The notes under the pieces are model-generated. The model made no database searches. It saw only the letters and a list, made by a program, of their open reading frames with translations, and was not told the DNA's origin. The position numbers and the translations under genes were made by a program. From Phytophthora colocasiae (lineage: Eukaryota > Oomycota > Peronosporomycetes > Peronosporales > Peronosporaceae), in assembly GCA_018806915.1 (NCBI GenBank), contig JAGKQI010000103.1, positions 806,001 to 870,000 of the forward strand: a DNA stretch of 64,000 nucleotides, read 5' to 3'. Position 1 is the first letter of the stretch, and each line of letters starts with the position of its first letter. Below are positions 21,146-31,221 of this stretch, in pieces.

Positions 21146-22121
21146 ATGGGCAACAAGCAGGCCAAGCCGACGCCGCCTCCCAGCGCCTCACGCAGTGCAC
21201 CGCCCAGTGCTCCGTTAGTATCGTCTTCCCCTCCGCCTGCACCTGCGGAGGCTCCGGTATCGGCTCCGACCGCGTCTCGTACGACGTCGGCGCCTCCCCC
21301 GCTGCCTGCGCATTCGCTACTGGAGACGAAACTGGCCGAAGTGGACGTGTCCGCTGTCTTTTCCCAGCATGAAATGTTGTCGATCCGCAAACATTTGGCT
21401 GCTGTTTTGGGTCAGCATGAGAACGACGCTGTGGTGATCCCCAAGGACGAGTTTTTCCGTTTCTTGGCGGGCGGGGACGATGGCACTTCCAGTCTCTATG
21501 TTAACCGTCTCTACGCGATCTTTGACATGGACAAGAAAGGACATGTACGGAGGAGTGCAGTGTGTATTTTGAGGAGATACAATATTTACTGATGATGCTT
21601 TAATGCTCGATAGGTGACGTTCGAAGATCTGATGAAGGGATTGTCGTTGCTTAGTCAGAAGGCCACGCGTGAGCAGAAGCTCATGTTGTCTTTCTACCTG
21701 TTGGACCCGGAGGGCACGGGGTTCATTACCAAGAAGATGACGACGGAGTTGCTGCGTTCGTGTCTTGCGGAATGCAATGGTGCGTGATTTTTTCCCGGTG
21801 GTTCTCGATTTGCCAAAGAGTGCTAACTTCTAATTGAACAGAGCTGGAGATCTCGCTCTCAGAGGCTCAGTTGGCTCACATCGTGGACAATACCTTCCTG
21901 GATGCCGACCTTGATCGCAACGGAGTCATTGACCTGCATGAGTACCAGGTGCGTATTATTCAAGTCGCCCGCATGCTTGTTCTAACTCTCTTCAAACTTC
22001 GTCATTTCAGGCTCTGGACGCGAAACACCCGGGACTTTTCGACTTCCTCACGGTGGATGCATTCGGTGTGCTTAGCCACCTTGAGAAGGTTCACTCGATG
22101 AGCATTACCGTCCCCCAGTAA
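21146..22121 (+). CDS. EF-hand calcium-binding protein with myristoylation-type N-terminus
   Basis: Four exons (21146-21544, 21614-21779, 21842-21948, 22011-22121), 260 aa. The protein starts MGNKQAKP, a glycine-2 sequence compatible with N-myristoylation. A 60-residue proline/alanine/serine linker follows. The C-terminal domain resembles calcineurin B/CBL-type EF-hand proteins: a canonical loop DMDKKGHVTFED near residue 129 (split by intron 1), a degenerate loop DPEGTGFITKKM lacking the final acidic ligand, and a canonical loop DLDRNGVIDLHE. A calcium sensor at a membrane is the natural reading, but the target kinase or phosphatase is unknown. The ATG at 21146 is preferred over an in-frame upstream ATG because it yields the glycine-2 motif. 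Confidence 0.85.
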
Positions 22122-22344
22122 TGCTGAATAGCAGCTCAGGACTATCAACCGGCGCGTTAATGCATTTGCTGCTCAGCTCAACTGCAATTATTCGTTTTCT
22201 TTACCCAGACGCTGTGCGACCGTCCGTCTTGACCTGCATATACAGAGCCACCATCGCATACATCGCAGATCCATTGTTTGTCTGAAGTCATGGCATATTT
22301 ACTCCAAAATACAGGATGAAGCCCTGAATCTAGCGCTAGCGAGT

Positions 22345-23140
22345 TTACTTCTTCTTCTCCGGAAGAGCGACGGGGGTCATACCAGTGATGCCGTACAGAG
22401 CAACGTACGCCTGCTGCTTCTTGATGAGGCTGGTGGAGATGGCACTCTTCTTGATGCCAAATCCCCACTTCTCCTCGAACACAGCAGAGGATGCCGGGGC
22501 CGGAGCAGCGGCCTTCGGGGCAGCCTTAGCCGCAGGAGCAGCCGGAATGGCCGGACCCGCCACCGTCTTCTTAGTGGTCTGCGACGTCACTAGGAAGTCC
22601 TGGGGCACGACAGGCTCGTGGGTCTTGGTGCTCACAGGCACATCCTCCTTCTTAGGAGGCTTCTCTTCCTCCGAGAGCACAGGGGCAGCAGGAGCAGCCG
22701 GGGCGTCCTCCAGCTTAAAGTCCTTGAAGGCGGCGAGAGATTCCTCCTCGTCGACCACAACCATCATGGGTTGACCCACAGGGATGTTCTCAGCACCTTC
22801 CGGGATGAGGATCTTGGCCAGGAACATGTCGTCAGTGGCTTCGTAGTCGACGACGGCCTTGTCCGTCTCGATCTCGCACACGATGTCACCAGCAGTGATT
22901 GTATCACCTTCCTTCATGTTCCACTTGGACATGTTGCCGGTCTCCATGGTCGGGGACAGCGCTAAAAGCAGTTAAATCGTCAATTACTCCACCCCTTTTC
23001 ATTGAATGTCGAATGTAAACAAACGTACAAGGCAGGCCAATGACCTCGTGCGGCGGGTACGAGGAAAAGCTGCGCGTGACGCAGGCAGAGAGGCGCTGGG
23101 CCGGCAGAGCAGTGCGCAGACGGAAGGCGGTGCGAAGCAT
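22345..23140 (-). CDS. Short lipoyl-domain mitochondrial protein (PDH E2/E3BP-like, no catalytic core)
   Basis: Two exons, 23140-23029 and 22961-22345, 242 aa. A mitochondrial presequence ([19 protein letters not shown]) precedes a lipoyl domain that closely resembles that of pyruvate dehydrogenase E2 or E3-binding protein: [18 protein letters not shown], then the lipoyl-lysine motif [12 protein letters not shown]. An alanine/proline/lysine hinge follows. Where E2 would have the E1/E3-binding domain and the large acetyltransferase core, this protein has only about 40 residues ([17 protein letters not shown]...[15 protein letters not shown]). No DHR.. active site exists downstream before the stop. 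It could be a structural or E3-binding accessory subunit, or an independent lipoyl carrier. A CCAAT box lies about 95 bp upstream. Confidence 0.82.
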
Positions 23141-23230
23141 GACGGATTGACTGGTGCACTTGGGGGCGAGTCTCGGACTCGAAGCAGCAATTTGATGGAT
23201 GGGGTGGGGACAAAAACAAGAGCTTAAATT

Positions 23231-23241
23231 CTGATTGGTCA
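23231..23241 (-). promoter_or_regulatory. CCAAT box upstream of the lipoyl-domain gene
   Basis: The minus strand reads GACCAATCAG, a CCAAT element about 95 bp upstream of the ATG at 23140. Similar CCAATCA elements precede the zeta-COP and SET-domain genes and lie between SYF2 and TTC27. Confidence 0.45.
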
Positions 23242-23380
23242 AAAATAGTAGTTGCTCAAATCCTAACAGTTTTGGTGCTTGGAGACTTGGTGGGCAAAAA
23301 AAAACTTAAGTCGGTGTTATCGACACCTTCCTCACTGTTACACCTGCAAATGGTCTTCATGGTTTAATCAGCCGGCAATT

Positions 23381-25951
23381 TCACTCCAGCATTTCCCAAT
23401 CTCCTTCGCCGTCTCCGTTGACGACAGATCTGCTGGTTCCACTTGTAGAATTCTTGCCACTGCTGTTCGCCGATGCCATTGCTGCAATTGCTGACGCGGC
23501 ATCAGCTTCAATTGCTGCGGAAAGTGGCGCTGCTTGCTTGTTCGCGCGCTTCTTCTCGTACTTCGACTTGGATGGTGATGACTTTGGTTCAGCTGCAGCT
23601 TCAATGTCAGCAGTAGCCTCAGAGTTGGTGGTGGTACACTTCGTCGCCCCACTATCAGTGGTCTTCTTTACAGGTGAAACCTTGGGGTCGTCGTCGGCAT
23701 TTTCTTGCGTATCGTCACTGGGAGATGATGAACTAGGAAGTGGTGGGATGGTACGCGCAGATTCAGCTGATGCAGCAGACAGCAAGTGGAGGTCTCCCAA
23801 CTCTGGACTGTTCGCTTCGGTAATCGAACTCGCACCTTGGGCCCCAAGAGCTTGAATTTGGCCAAACAGATTCAACGCAGCGGCTAACCGAGCACGTAAG
23901 GTTTCTGTGTCATCTCCTGGTGCGACACTGCTGATTGTCGACAAAACGGATGATTAGTTTTGCTATGAAGATTTAACCCAAGCAAGTACGCACCTTTCTG
24001 CAGAAACGTTCAATGGGGGTGCTGGTGTGGCAGCAGCCTCCTGCTGCTTCTTGAGCTAAATTTTTAAGCGCCAACAAAAATGACAAAGGTTAGTCGACGC
24101 ATTCTTCTTCAAAAGCAAGATCTTCACGCACCTCTTCTTCGCGGCTGACAAGCTGAGCACGGTATGTCTCGAGCTCGCTACGCAGGGATGTTATGGCTTC
24201 CTGTAGCTCGTGTATCTCGCTCGTATCAGCACTCTTGCTAGCCTTTGCAGCTGCGACAGCGACTATTGAAGCTTCAGCAGCCTTGTTTTCAGCAATAACC
24301 ACCTTTCCTTCTGCTGCGGCAAGGAGTCCAAGTATCTCCGCATTCTCGTCTTTCGACGCGCTGATCTTCTTCTCCAACTCGCTGATCGTTTTTTCAAGAG
24401 CCGATATAGTTTTGTCCTTCTCCGCCAAAGTGCCAACTTTTTCCTCCAAAGTTACGACCTTTGCCCTCAATCGTGTAACTTTATCTTCAGTTTCTGCAAG
24501 CTCGTCGTCCTTCGTTCCGAGCGTAGTTTGTAGCTTCTCGTTCTCATTTGCAAATGCAGCCATCTTCTCACTCATTTCGCGACGCTGCTCAAAATGCTCT
24601 GCTTTAACCTTCTGCTGGTACTTCTTGGTCGCCTCCTTGAGCTTGGACACCAATTCTCTGGCGTTTTCCTCCTTGTTTTCCTCCAAACTGTTCTTGACGG
24701 CTTCTTTAATCTTCAGCGCCATTATTTTATCCTTCGCAGCAAGTTCTTCCTTTAACTTCTGGTTTTCTTTCAAAGCGGCGTTCAAGTTTGCCTTCGCTGC
24801 TGTTTCCATGTCTTTTTCTTTTGCAGACAAAGCGGTCTTCAACTGCGTAATCTCCGCCAGAGCTACCTCCAGCTTCGACATCAAGTTCAAGTTCTCTTTA
24901 GCAAGCCTGCCGACTTTAACCTGCACCTTTTGTTCCAACTCTTCATTTAGAGTAGTCATCTTCGCTTCAGCGGCCTTGAGTTTGTTTTCTGTCTCCTTGA
25001 GTTGGGAGTGCGTAACCTTCAGCTTGCTTTCAAGCTCTTGTGTAGCCACAGCAACAGATGCAGGCTCTTCATCTTCTCTTTTCCTCTTTTTCTCCGATGG
25101 AGACAGCAGCTCCCCAGCCATAGTCACTTGTGTTGCCTCAAAAGACTCATCAGCAACAACGGTCATATTGACGTCTTCCGATACCTTGCGCACTTCGCTC
25201 TTTGGGGATGCTTGGTTCGAATCAGTTCGGTCATGTGAACTACTGTAGAAATACACACAAGTCATAACAGATCAGTATATCTCAACGCCGTTTGAACTCG
25301 ACTTCTTCACGCACTTCAAAAACTCAAATTTGTACGCCATTGGAGTGGTTCCTGCCAACAATAACATACACTGTGGTGAGTACGGCAACACAAAATGGGG
25401 ACATAATTTCTAGCTCTCTGTACCTGCCGGTGTTGTGCCAGGCTTAGTGAAGTGGACAGTATATCCGTTGTCCAACCGCACCGAGTTCCCTTTGCCAACA
25501 CGATCCGCGTTGACCCAGATCCCATTACGACTGAATAAAAATGGTTGCTATCGTTAGTTCCCTGCACAGTTAGCCTTACGAAGGCAAATAACGTCGCGAA
25601 CCTGTTGTCAGAGAGCTTGGCAATAGGCTGTCCAGGACCGTTTGCGCCTTCCAACTGTACCACACAATGCTGTCCAGTCCAACCAGCAGACAGTAAAAAA
25701 AATTTCGATCTAGTTAACCACGAATTACAGAGATTGTAACTGTAGATATATAGTCGTACCACACTGCTGATAAAGAGTTCGTTAATAACAGTATCGCAGC
25801 GCCGTTTGTTGCGGCCGATCGTGGTCTTTCCATTCCGAAAGTAGATGTGGTCGCTGTCCTCCGCTGGATCCTTGGACACAAAGGTGAAGCGCCCCCATGG
25901 TTTCAACTGAACCTGCTCAGGCTGGTTCTCCTTGTTCTTCGCTTCTGTCAT
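23381..25951 (-). CDS. FHA-domain coiled-coil protein
   Basis: Seven exons (25951-25760, 25669-25602, 25530-25424, 25351-25315, 25242-24132, 24055-23994, 23930-23381), all in phase, 708 aa. The N-terminal 125 residues form a forkhead-associated domain: RNGKTTIGRNKRRCDTVI (with the phosphothreonine-contacting GR), SSVHCVVQL (the SxxH motif) and SRNGIWVNADRVGKG (the N-G turn). FHA domains bind phosphothreonine peptides, typically in DNA-damage or chromatin signalling. Residues about 165-510 are a continuous, lysine/glutamate-rich coiled coil after a basic KKRKRE patch. The tail is serine-rich and disordered with a second basic patch (KYEKKRANK), and the last residues are GDWEMLE. A nuclear scaffold is likely; no enzyme domain is present. 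The donor after FEFL (GTGCGT) was chosen to avoid an early stop. Confidence 0.8.
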
Positions 25952-26032
25952 GGGACCTTATAGCTCAGCGATAGAGTGGGAAATGACAAGCTTCGATTTT
26001 GCTTTAGTTTTGACCAATAAAAAACAAGTGGG

Positions 26033-26587
26033 TTAGTAGTACAAGGTGTACGATACACGTCGCTTACATGACCTCGAGGCTTCGCTTTGAGATGATGAAG
26101 CAGATTTTTTCTTTTTTCCTGCACGAACACCACTGTTGCATGTTGCACAGCACAAGAACGTAATTTGCTTCTTTGACGGACATCGCAGACATCTTCATCT
26201 ACCAAGAAAGCATATGCCTTCATCAGAACCATAGATATTTTTGACAGAGCTTGGCCATGTGCACTGACTCAGTGACGAGCTTGAAAACCGTAAGGTCTAA
26301 AGCTAATTCGCTAGCTTTCACCTTAGATTCGTCTTCGACAAACTTGAGAATCGCATCTGTAGCAGGACTATTTGCAAACGGGGTTGTCTTCACTCGCCAA
26401 AGACAAAGGCAGAAGGGTTTTCACACTTCACTTACTCCTTTTTCTTTAACATGTCGTCAAGTAAGGAGCGGTCGATGTCAGAAACCGCACGCCCTGCTGT
26501 TGGGTCGATAGCCCATGCTTCATGCAGTAGAATCAGAGAATCCTTGGCACATTTGTTTGAGTTAGACGATGTTGGTGCAGGCATCAT
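26033..26587 (-). CDS. Small histone-fold-like protein, possible CENP-X/MHF2 relative
   Basis: Predicted from the ATG at 26587 to the stop at 26033. Exon 1 (26587-26436) encodes MMPAPTSSNSNKCAKD... through LLDDMLKKK. A 68-nt intron (GTAAGT...AAATAG) leads to exon 2 from 26367, which encodes ATDAILKFVEDESKVKASEL followed by ALDLTVFKLVTES. That helix-loop-helix segment resembles the histone fold of CENP-X/MHF2, a partner in kinetochore and Fanconi DNA-repair complexes. The 3' half is uncertain: the best path uses a short intron after VTES and another ending near 26115, giving a basic tail SKLRKKKKSASSSQ. The LPQLLLDF ending typical of animal CENP-X is absent. A real gene seems likely; the family call is tentative. 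Confidence 0.4.
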
Positions 26588-26934
26588 CGACTTAGTATAC
26601 AGTAGTCATGCACGGATCCCAAATATTGAATCCGAAATACAGTACTTCGTGTTCAAGATCCAGTACAACGTCCAGCTCGTCCATTTCTTGAGGTGAGGCA
26701 CGTCCAAGATAAACCTCCCACGGGCCCAGCCTCAGGCGGAGCAGGAAACTAATGACCAAAACATCTCGCTTTTCGATCTAAAACATTAAATCGTACTTTG
26801 ACGCTTTTTCATCTTCAACAGACTCACCTTCTTATAAAAACCGTTGGGATTTTTACGTATTGAAGACAAAGATGGAATCGTGTTCATCAAGCAGTTGGAG
26901 AAAGACACAATTAATGTGGCATTCGGGATGCCGT

Positions 26935-28013
26935 CTAGCTGCGGAAGGAACGGGAGAACTGCTCGCGAGCTGATGCGAAAGCCTACAAGTCAAGACAAGA
27001 CATTGTGAGGAAGTTGAACCTTGATAATATCCCGCTGCAAAGGTTTGCACAACCGACCTGTGAAATGGTGAGTTCTGCCATGGGAACTTCGTTGTCGATA
27101 CCCTGAACAATTGTAACAAACAGTCAACGTTAGTGAAATAAACTAGTAGATACTATAAAGCACGAAAGTTCATACGCGCATGAGCACACGGTTCGAGATC
27201 GACGGCGTGTCGACCTCCAAGATAATTCTGTCAAATAGAGATTGGCTCAGAGTTCACAACTGCAGAGAGATGGAGAAAATTGTGCAAGCATCCTACCCGC
27301 CATCGACAACCTCGTCGAACGTGAGTAGCACCAGCTCGATGTTGTCAAGCATCACATGACGGTCCATCCGCCCCCTACAAGCAGTACCAACCCAGTCAGA
27401 TCAACAATCAAAGTGACAGTTCCATCAGGGACAGACGTACTTGAGTAAGTTACTGACAGCGTCAAAGGCTGAGTCCAAAACTGACAACAGAATAAGCTCG
27501 TTCTACCACATTCAATACAACCCATTAGTCCACGTTCATTTCCCTGTTCCACAGGCTCGTCACTCACCTCCGAAGCCGATCCAACCACGTGCATTGTCGT
27601 ATCCGATCCACATCGATACACGCTCACGATGTTCTCAATGAGGATAACATCGGCTGGTACAAAATAACGGTGTTAGACTGTTGTCTAAATAGTATCATAA
27701 CTGGTATTGTAGCTCTTTCACCTTCCAGACGAGCGTTTGAGTTCTTAGTCTTGGCGTAGAGTTTCTTCTCCAGTGCAAGCTGCTCCTTCTGCGTCGGGTA
27801 CGACTTGTCGTAGTACTTGGCGCACACGCGATTGCCATCGCTGTCAAGGATAAAGATCGCTTTCACGCTGGGAGAAGACGCCTTCCGTGCGTTCAATAAA
27901 AAACCCAAACAGTCAGTTCTTGGTACAACGATATCGACTACATCTACACAACAGATTGAAGCGGGATGCTCCAGAAGCGCACAGACAGAGGCAGTAATAC
28001 GCACCTTGACCAT
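26935..28013 (-). CDS. COPZ: Coatomer subunit zeta (zeta-COP)
   Basis: About eight exons and roughly 180 aa, the size of zeta-COP elsewhere (human COPZ1 177 aa). It is the small longin-fold subunit of the COPI coat, which drives retrograde Golgi-to-ER vesicles. Recognisable blocks: SVKAIFILDSDGNRVCAKYY, the SYPTQKEQLALEKKLYAKTK segment, NIVSVYRCGSDTTMHVVGSA, ILLSVLDSAFDAVSNLLK, LVLLTFDEVVDGGIILEVD and the C-terminus ELTISQ|AFASAREQFSRS. The first exon is tiny (28013-28005, MVK). The 123-nt intron behind it is stop-free and in frame, but homology shows it is removed. Two CCAAT elements lie 65-80 bp upstream of the ATG. Confidence 0.92.
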
Positions 28014-28078
28014 GTTGCTGGAAGAAGTTTTTAGCGTACTTTTGTTGTGAGGGGGAGTGGGGATATGTGGGTCATCCT

Positions 28079-28095
28079 GATTGGCTAAAATTGGT
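28079..28095 (-). promoter_or_regulatory. Paired CCAAT boxes upstream of zeta-COP
   Basis: The minus strand contains CCAAT twice, at 28094-28090 and 28084-28080 (ACCAATTTTAGCCAATCAGG), 67-81 bp upstream of the zeta-COP ATG. Spacing of exactly 10 bp puts both on one helix face. Confidence 0.45.
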
Positions 28096-28259
28096 GCAAT
28101 TCCTCGCAAGACTGAAAAAATAAGAACAAGAACAAAACTTTTATAAAATGGTCATCTCTTTTCTCCTACTTATCAAAAGTGGGTCTCTATACAACATGCT
28201 TACCTCGCAGTTGCTAGATACCTTTGCTTAACTCATTACGCCTTGGGGTGGACTTCCAT

Positions 28260-31221
28260 CTACACCACGCGAATGTCCTGCTGCAGATCCGGGTTGAAAA
28301 CTGGTCGCTGATCCACCACCGAGTTGCTGACGAACGTGTTGTGACGTTGGTTGTCGAAGTTGCCCTGGTCGAGCACATCAATCAGAGCCGGGTAATTGTG
28401 GTTGAACGCCGTGTCATTCTCGGCGCGTGTGTGCGTCGACAGCGCGAAAATGCGCGACATCTTCTGCTGGAAACGGAACTTGTAAGGCTTCGGCGGCAGC
28501 GCGGAAACACCTTCGGGGTCTTTACGTTTGACGAAAGTCTTGTAGAATCGCTCCATTTTCTTCTCCATCGTCCTATAGAAACAGAAAGAGGTCATCGAAC
28601 TGAAAACAAATAAAGCAACCACCATCGAAGATTGTCACGTACCACTGCTGGAGGAAGTCAATGATACCGAAATGGTAAAGCGACGGACCAGCCACACTCG
28701 TCGCGGGTTGTGTGAAGAGCAGATCGCGACGGCCATGTGGCAGCTGGCTTGTGTCGACAAAGTACTCAGAGCTTTGAATGCCCATGAGTAGACTGTAATC
28801 CATGATGCCTTGCGAGCATAGGAAATCGCTGTCCTTGTGAATCTGGTCGTAGATCCGGTGTGCAGTAGCTGGATCGATACGAATCTTCGTCATTAGGTCG
28901 TTATCCTTGAGGACGATATCAGGTTCGTGGAAGTTCATTCCGTCGCCGCATTCCTGGTTTTTAGTGCTACCAAACGTGTATGAAGCGTTACAATAACGGC
29001 ACGCAGTCTTGTCGCCGGGGCTTGGAACCTTGGCATTCCGGTCCACCCACGATCCCTTAATGTCGTAACGGTGGTGTACAACATCCGTGTCTGCAAACAA
29101 GTTGCCCATGACAACGAAATAGTACATCTTTCCATACAGAGAGACAGAGTGGCAGCCGTAGAACCGTGTCAAAAGAGTATCGGGATTGCTGGTCATGTAG
29201 GCCTCGTAGTTGGGTGCAATTTTTCGCAAGAACGCACACTCTTCGGGTGACATTGTCTTGACAATCAGACTTTCATCTGACGTGTAGAACATGAAAGCAC
29301 CACTGCGGCCTTCGCTGAAACGTTCCTTGGTAGTGGCGCCGAACATTTGGATGTAGTCGGCATCACTAATTCCAAACGTGAGGCGTATGTTTCGGAATGA
29401 AGCAGGACAGAATGACCAAAACTTAATGGACTTGCCCGCTTCGCTTTCACCGGAAATTGGAATGGAGATCAACTCATCAGTCACCGCGCGAACAGATTCC
29501 TTAATGCCGGACGTCGTGTAGTACAAAATCTCTGAGCGCAGAGCTGTGTTCACCTGGGGACTCAGATCGACATCGACATTCGCCGATTCATCATTTCCGT
29601 TTCCGCCCTTTCTCTCGATATTGTTCACTGCGAACCAAATCACATAGTCCAGGTAGCCCTTCGAGGAAATAAGGAAAATGACCAGCTGACGCAGCACTTG
29701 GGCAACGGCCTTCGAGTTTGAGGTATCGCTCTTTGTAGACAAGAAGTACGCGCACATGTACAACAGCAACAAGAGCAGCCAGTAGAACACGTAGGCACCG
29801 GTGAAGCTAAACGTAACAAAAGAGTACGTTAGAACCAAATTGGAGTAAATCACCCCAGGGAAATACACTTACAAGGAAATGTAGTTTAGCACACGAAGAC
29901 GGATGTTATAAGTCTTAGGGACACCACGGAGGTAAAGTCGGTGCCAAGCCAGCGTTAGGACACTGAATTCAAGTGAAAGTAGTTAGTCACCATTACCACA
30001 CACGAGCTTTTCATACGAAAAGACGTACCAGACAGACACAAACAACACCAGAAGCACGAACGCGTATATCAGAATCCACGGCCATTTCTGCGCGTTCATG
30101 AAGTTCGCAGTGGTTGAGCATTTTTGTACTGAGTCGGGGCAAGTTTCTCCTGAATCGCAGCAAATTCTTGACGACGCTAGACAGAAACCCACAACTGTGT
30201 CCGTGTCCGATTCGTAAGTCATCGATTGGCCATCCACCGTGAAGAAACCACCAGCACCCTGCACGGAGTACGTGATCACACCCATGATGATACCTCCAAG
30301 CCACACCCACAAGTGATAAAACTTCATCAATCTCTTGTAGCTCGTGAATGGACTCGTGAGCGAAAAGAAAAGATCACAAGCCATAACGAGACCCCATGCT
30401 TCGCCTGTAAAGAAAAAGAATTCCGTGATACCTGCGAGCCGCTGGCAGTCGGTGTTGGATCCACTAGGGTCAAAATCCACGAGAACGTTCAACAGCAAAC
30501 ATACTGCCATAAAAATACTGAGCACCGAACGGTTGTGCACAATCGGGTTTGGGTGCTGATGCCATTGTTTCTTGCGGCAGTAAGTGACCACGACTGCAGA
30601 GCCACAGATGATGGTGTTCACTGAACCTGCAATAAGGCCTGTCCAGCGGTAGTTGTACATAGCAACAGACACACCCAGGAACGCCATTGTAAGACAGAAA
30701 CCGAGAAGCTGTGACTTCCGATTTTCGAACCAGCGGATACGTCCCTGGCCCACAGACTTGGAACGACCGCGGAATTGCTGCGTCATATCCTTGTCGATCA
30801 CTCGAACGATGTTCTTCTGCGTGGCACGCGGTGTAGAAATCAAAGGTTGCTGCGCTGTAGCACTCATGTTGTTGTTGTGGAGACTCATGGCGTCGATGTA
30901 GTTGCCACTGGAGCTGCTGATAGTGCTGCTGTTGTCCATAGTAACAAATCCGCCCGACGCGCCACGCGTGACGCCGTTGCGCTGTCGGAACGAGCCATTT
31001 TGGTCCACAGGGGGCAATTGACGCATGGAGCGCCGTCCATCCGGCGCGTCTCCGTCGCGCTGTTGCGGCGTCTCCATGACGTAGACGCCGTTGGACTGCG
31101 GACTGAAGGCACTCATATAGTTCTGGTCCTCCAGTACGGGCGTACCGCGATGCTGTTGCGAGTGGCTAGTGACGGACTGGGAGCGGCGGTAAGGAGTGTC
31201 TGTACTGTGCGACCTTGTCAT
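28260..31221 (-). CDS. GPCR-PIPK: seven-transmembrane receptor fused to phosphatidylinositol phosphate kinase
   Basis: Four exons (31221-30029, 29962-29873, 29806-28643, 28572-28260), all joined in phase 2, 919 aa. Residues 1-170 are polar, serine/glutamine/asparagine-rich and unstructured. Residues about 175-455 hold seven or eight hydrophobic spans (for example LLGFCLTMAFLGVSVAMY, SVLSIFMAVCLLLNVLVDF, WPWILIYAFVLLVLFVSVW and the AYVFYWLLLLLLYMCAYF span). The C-terminal 400 residues are a PIP kinase: ESLIVKTMSPEE (ATP-binding lysine), VVHHRYDIKGSWVDRN, GIMDYSLLMGIQ and FGIIDFLQQW. The kinase would make PIP2 on the inner face of the membrane under direct receptor control. This fusion family is known from oomycetes and a few amoebae. 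A CRYC motif sits inside the kinase insert. Ligand and phosphoinositide specificity cannot be read from the sequence. Confidence 0.93.

Noticed and set aside
24193..25248. Plus-strand open frame of 351 codons opposite the FHA coiled-coil gene
   Set aside because: It is the antisense shadow of the lysine/glutamate-rich coiled coil; its serine/phenylalanine-rich translation has no family features and the minus strand carries a clear domain protein.
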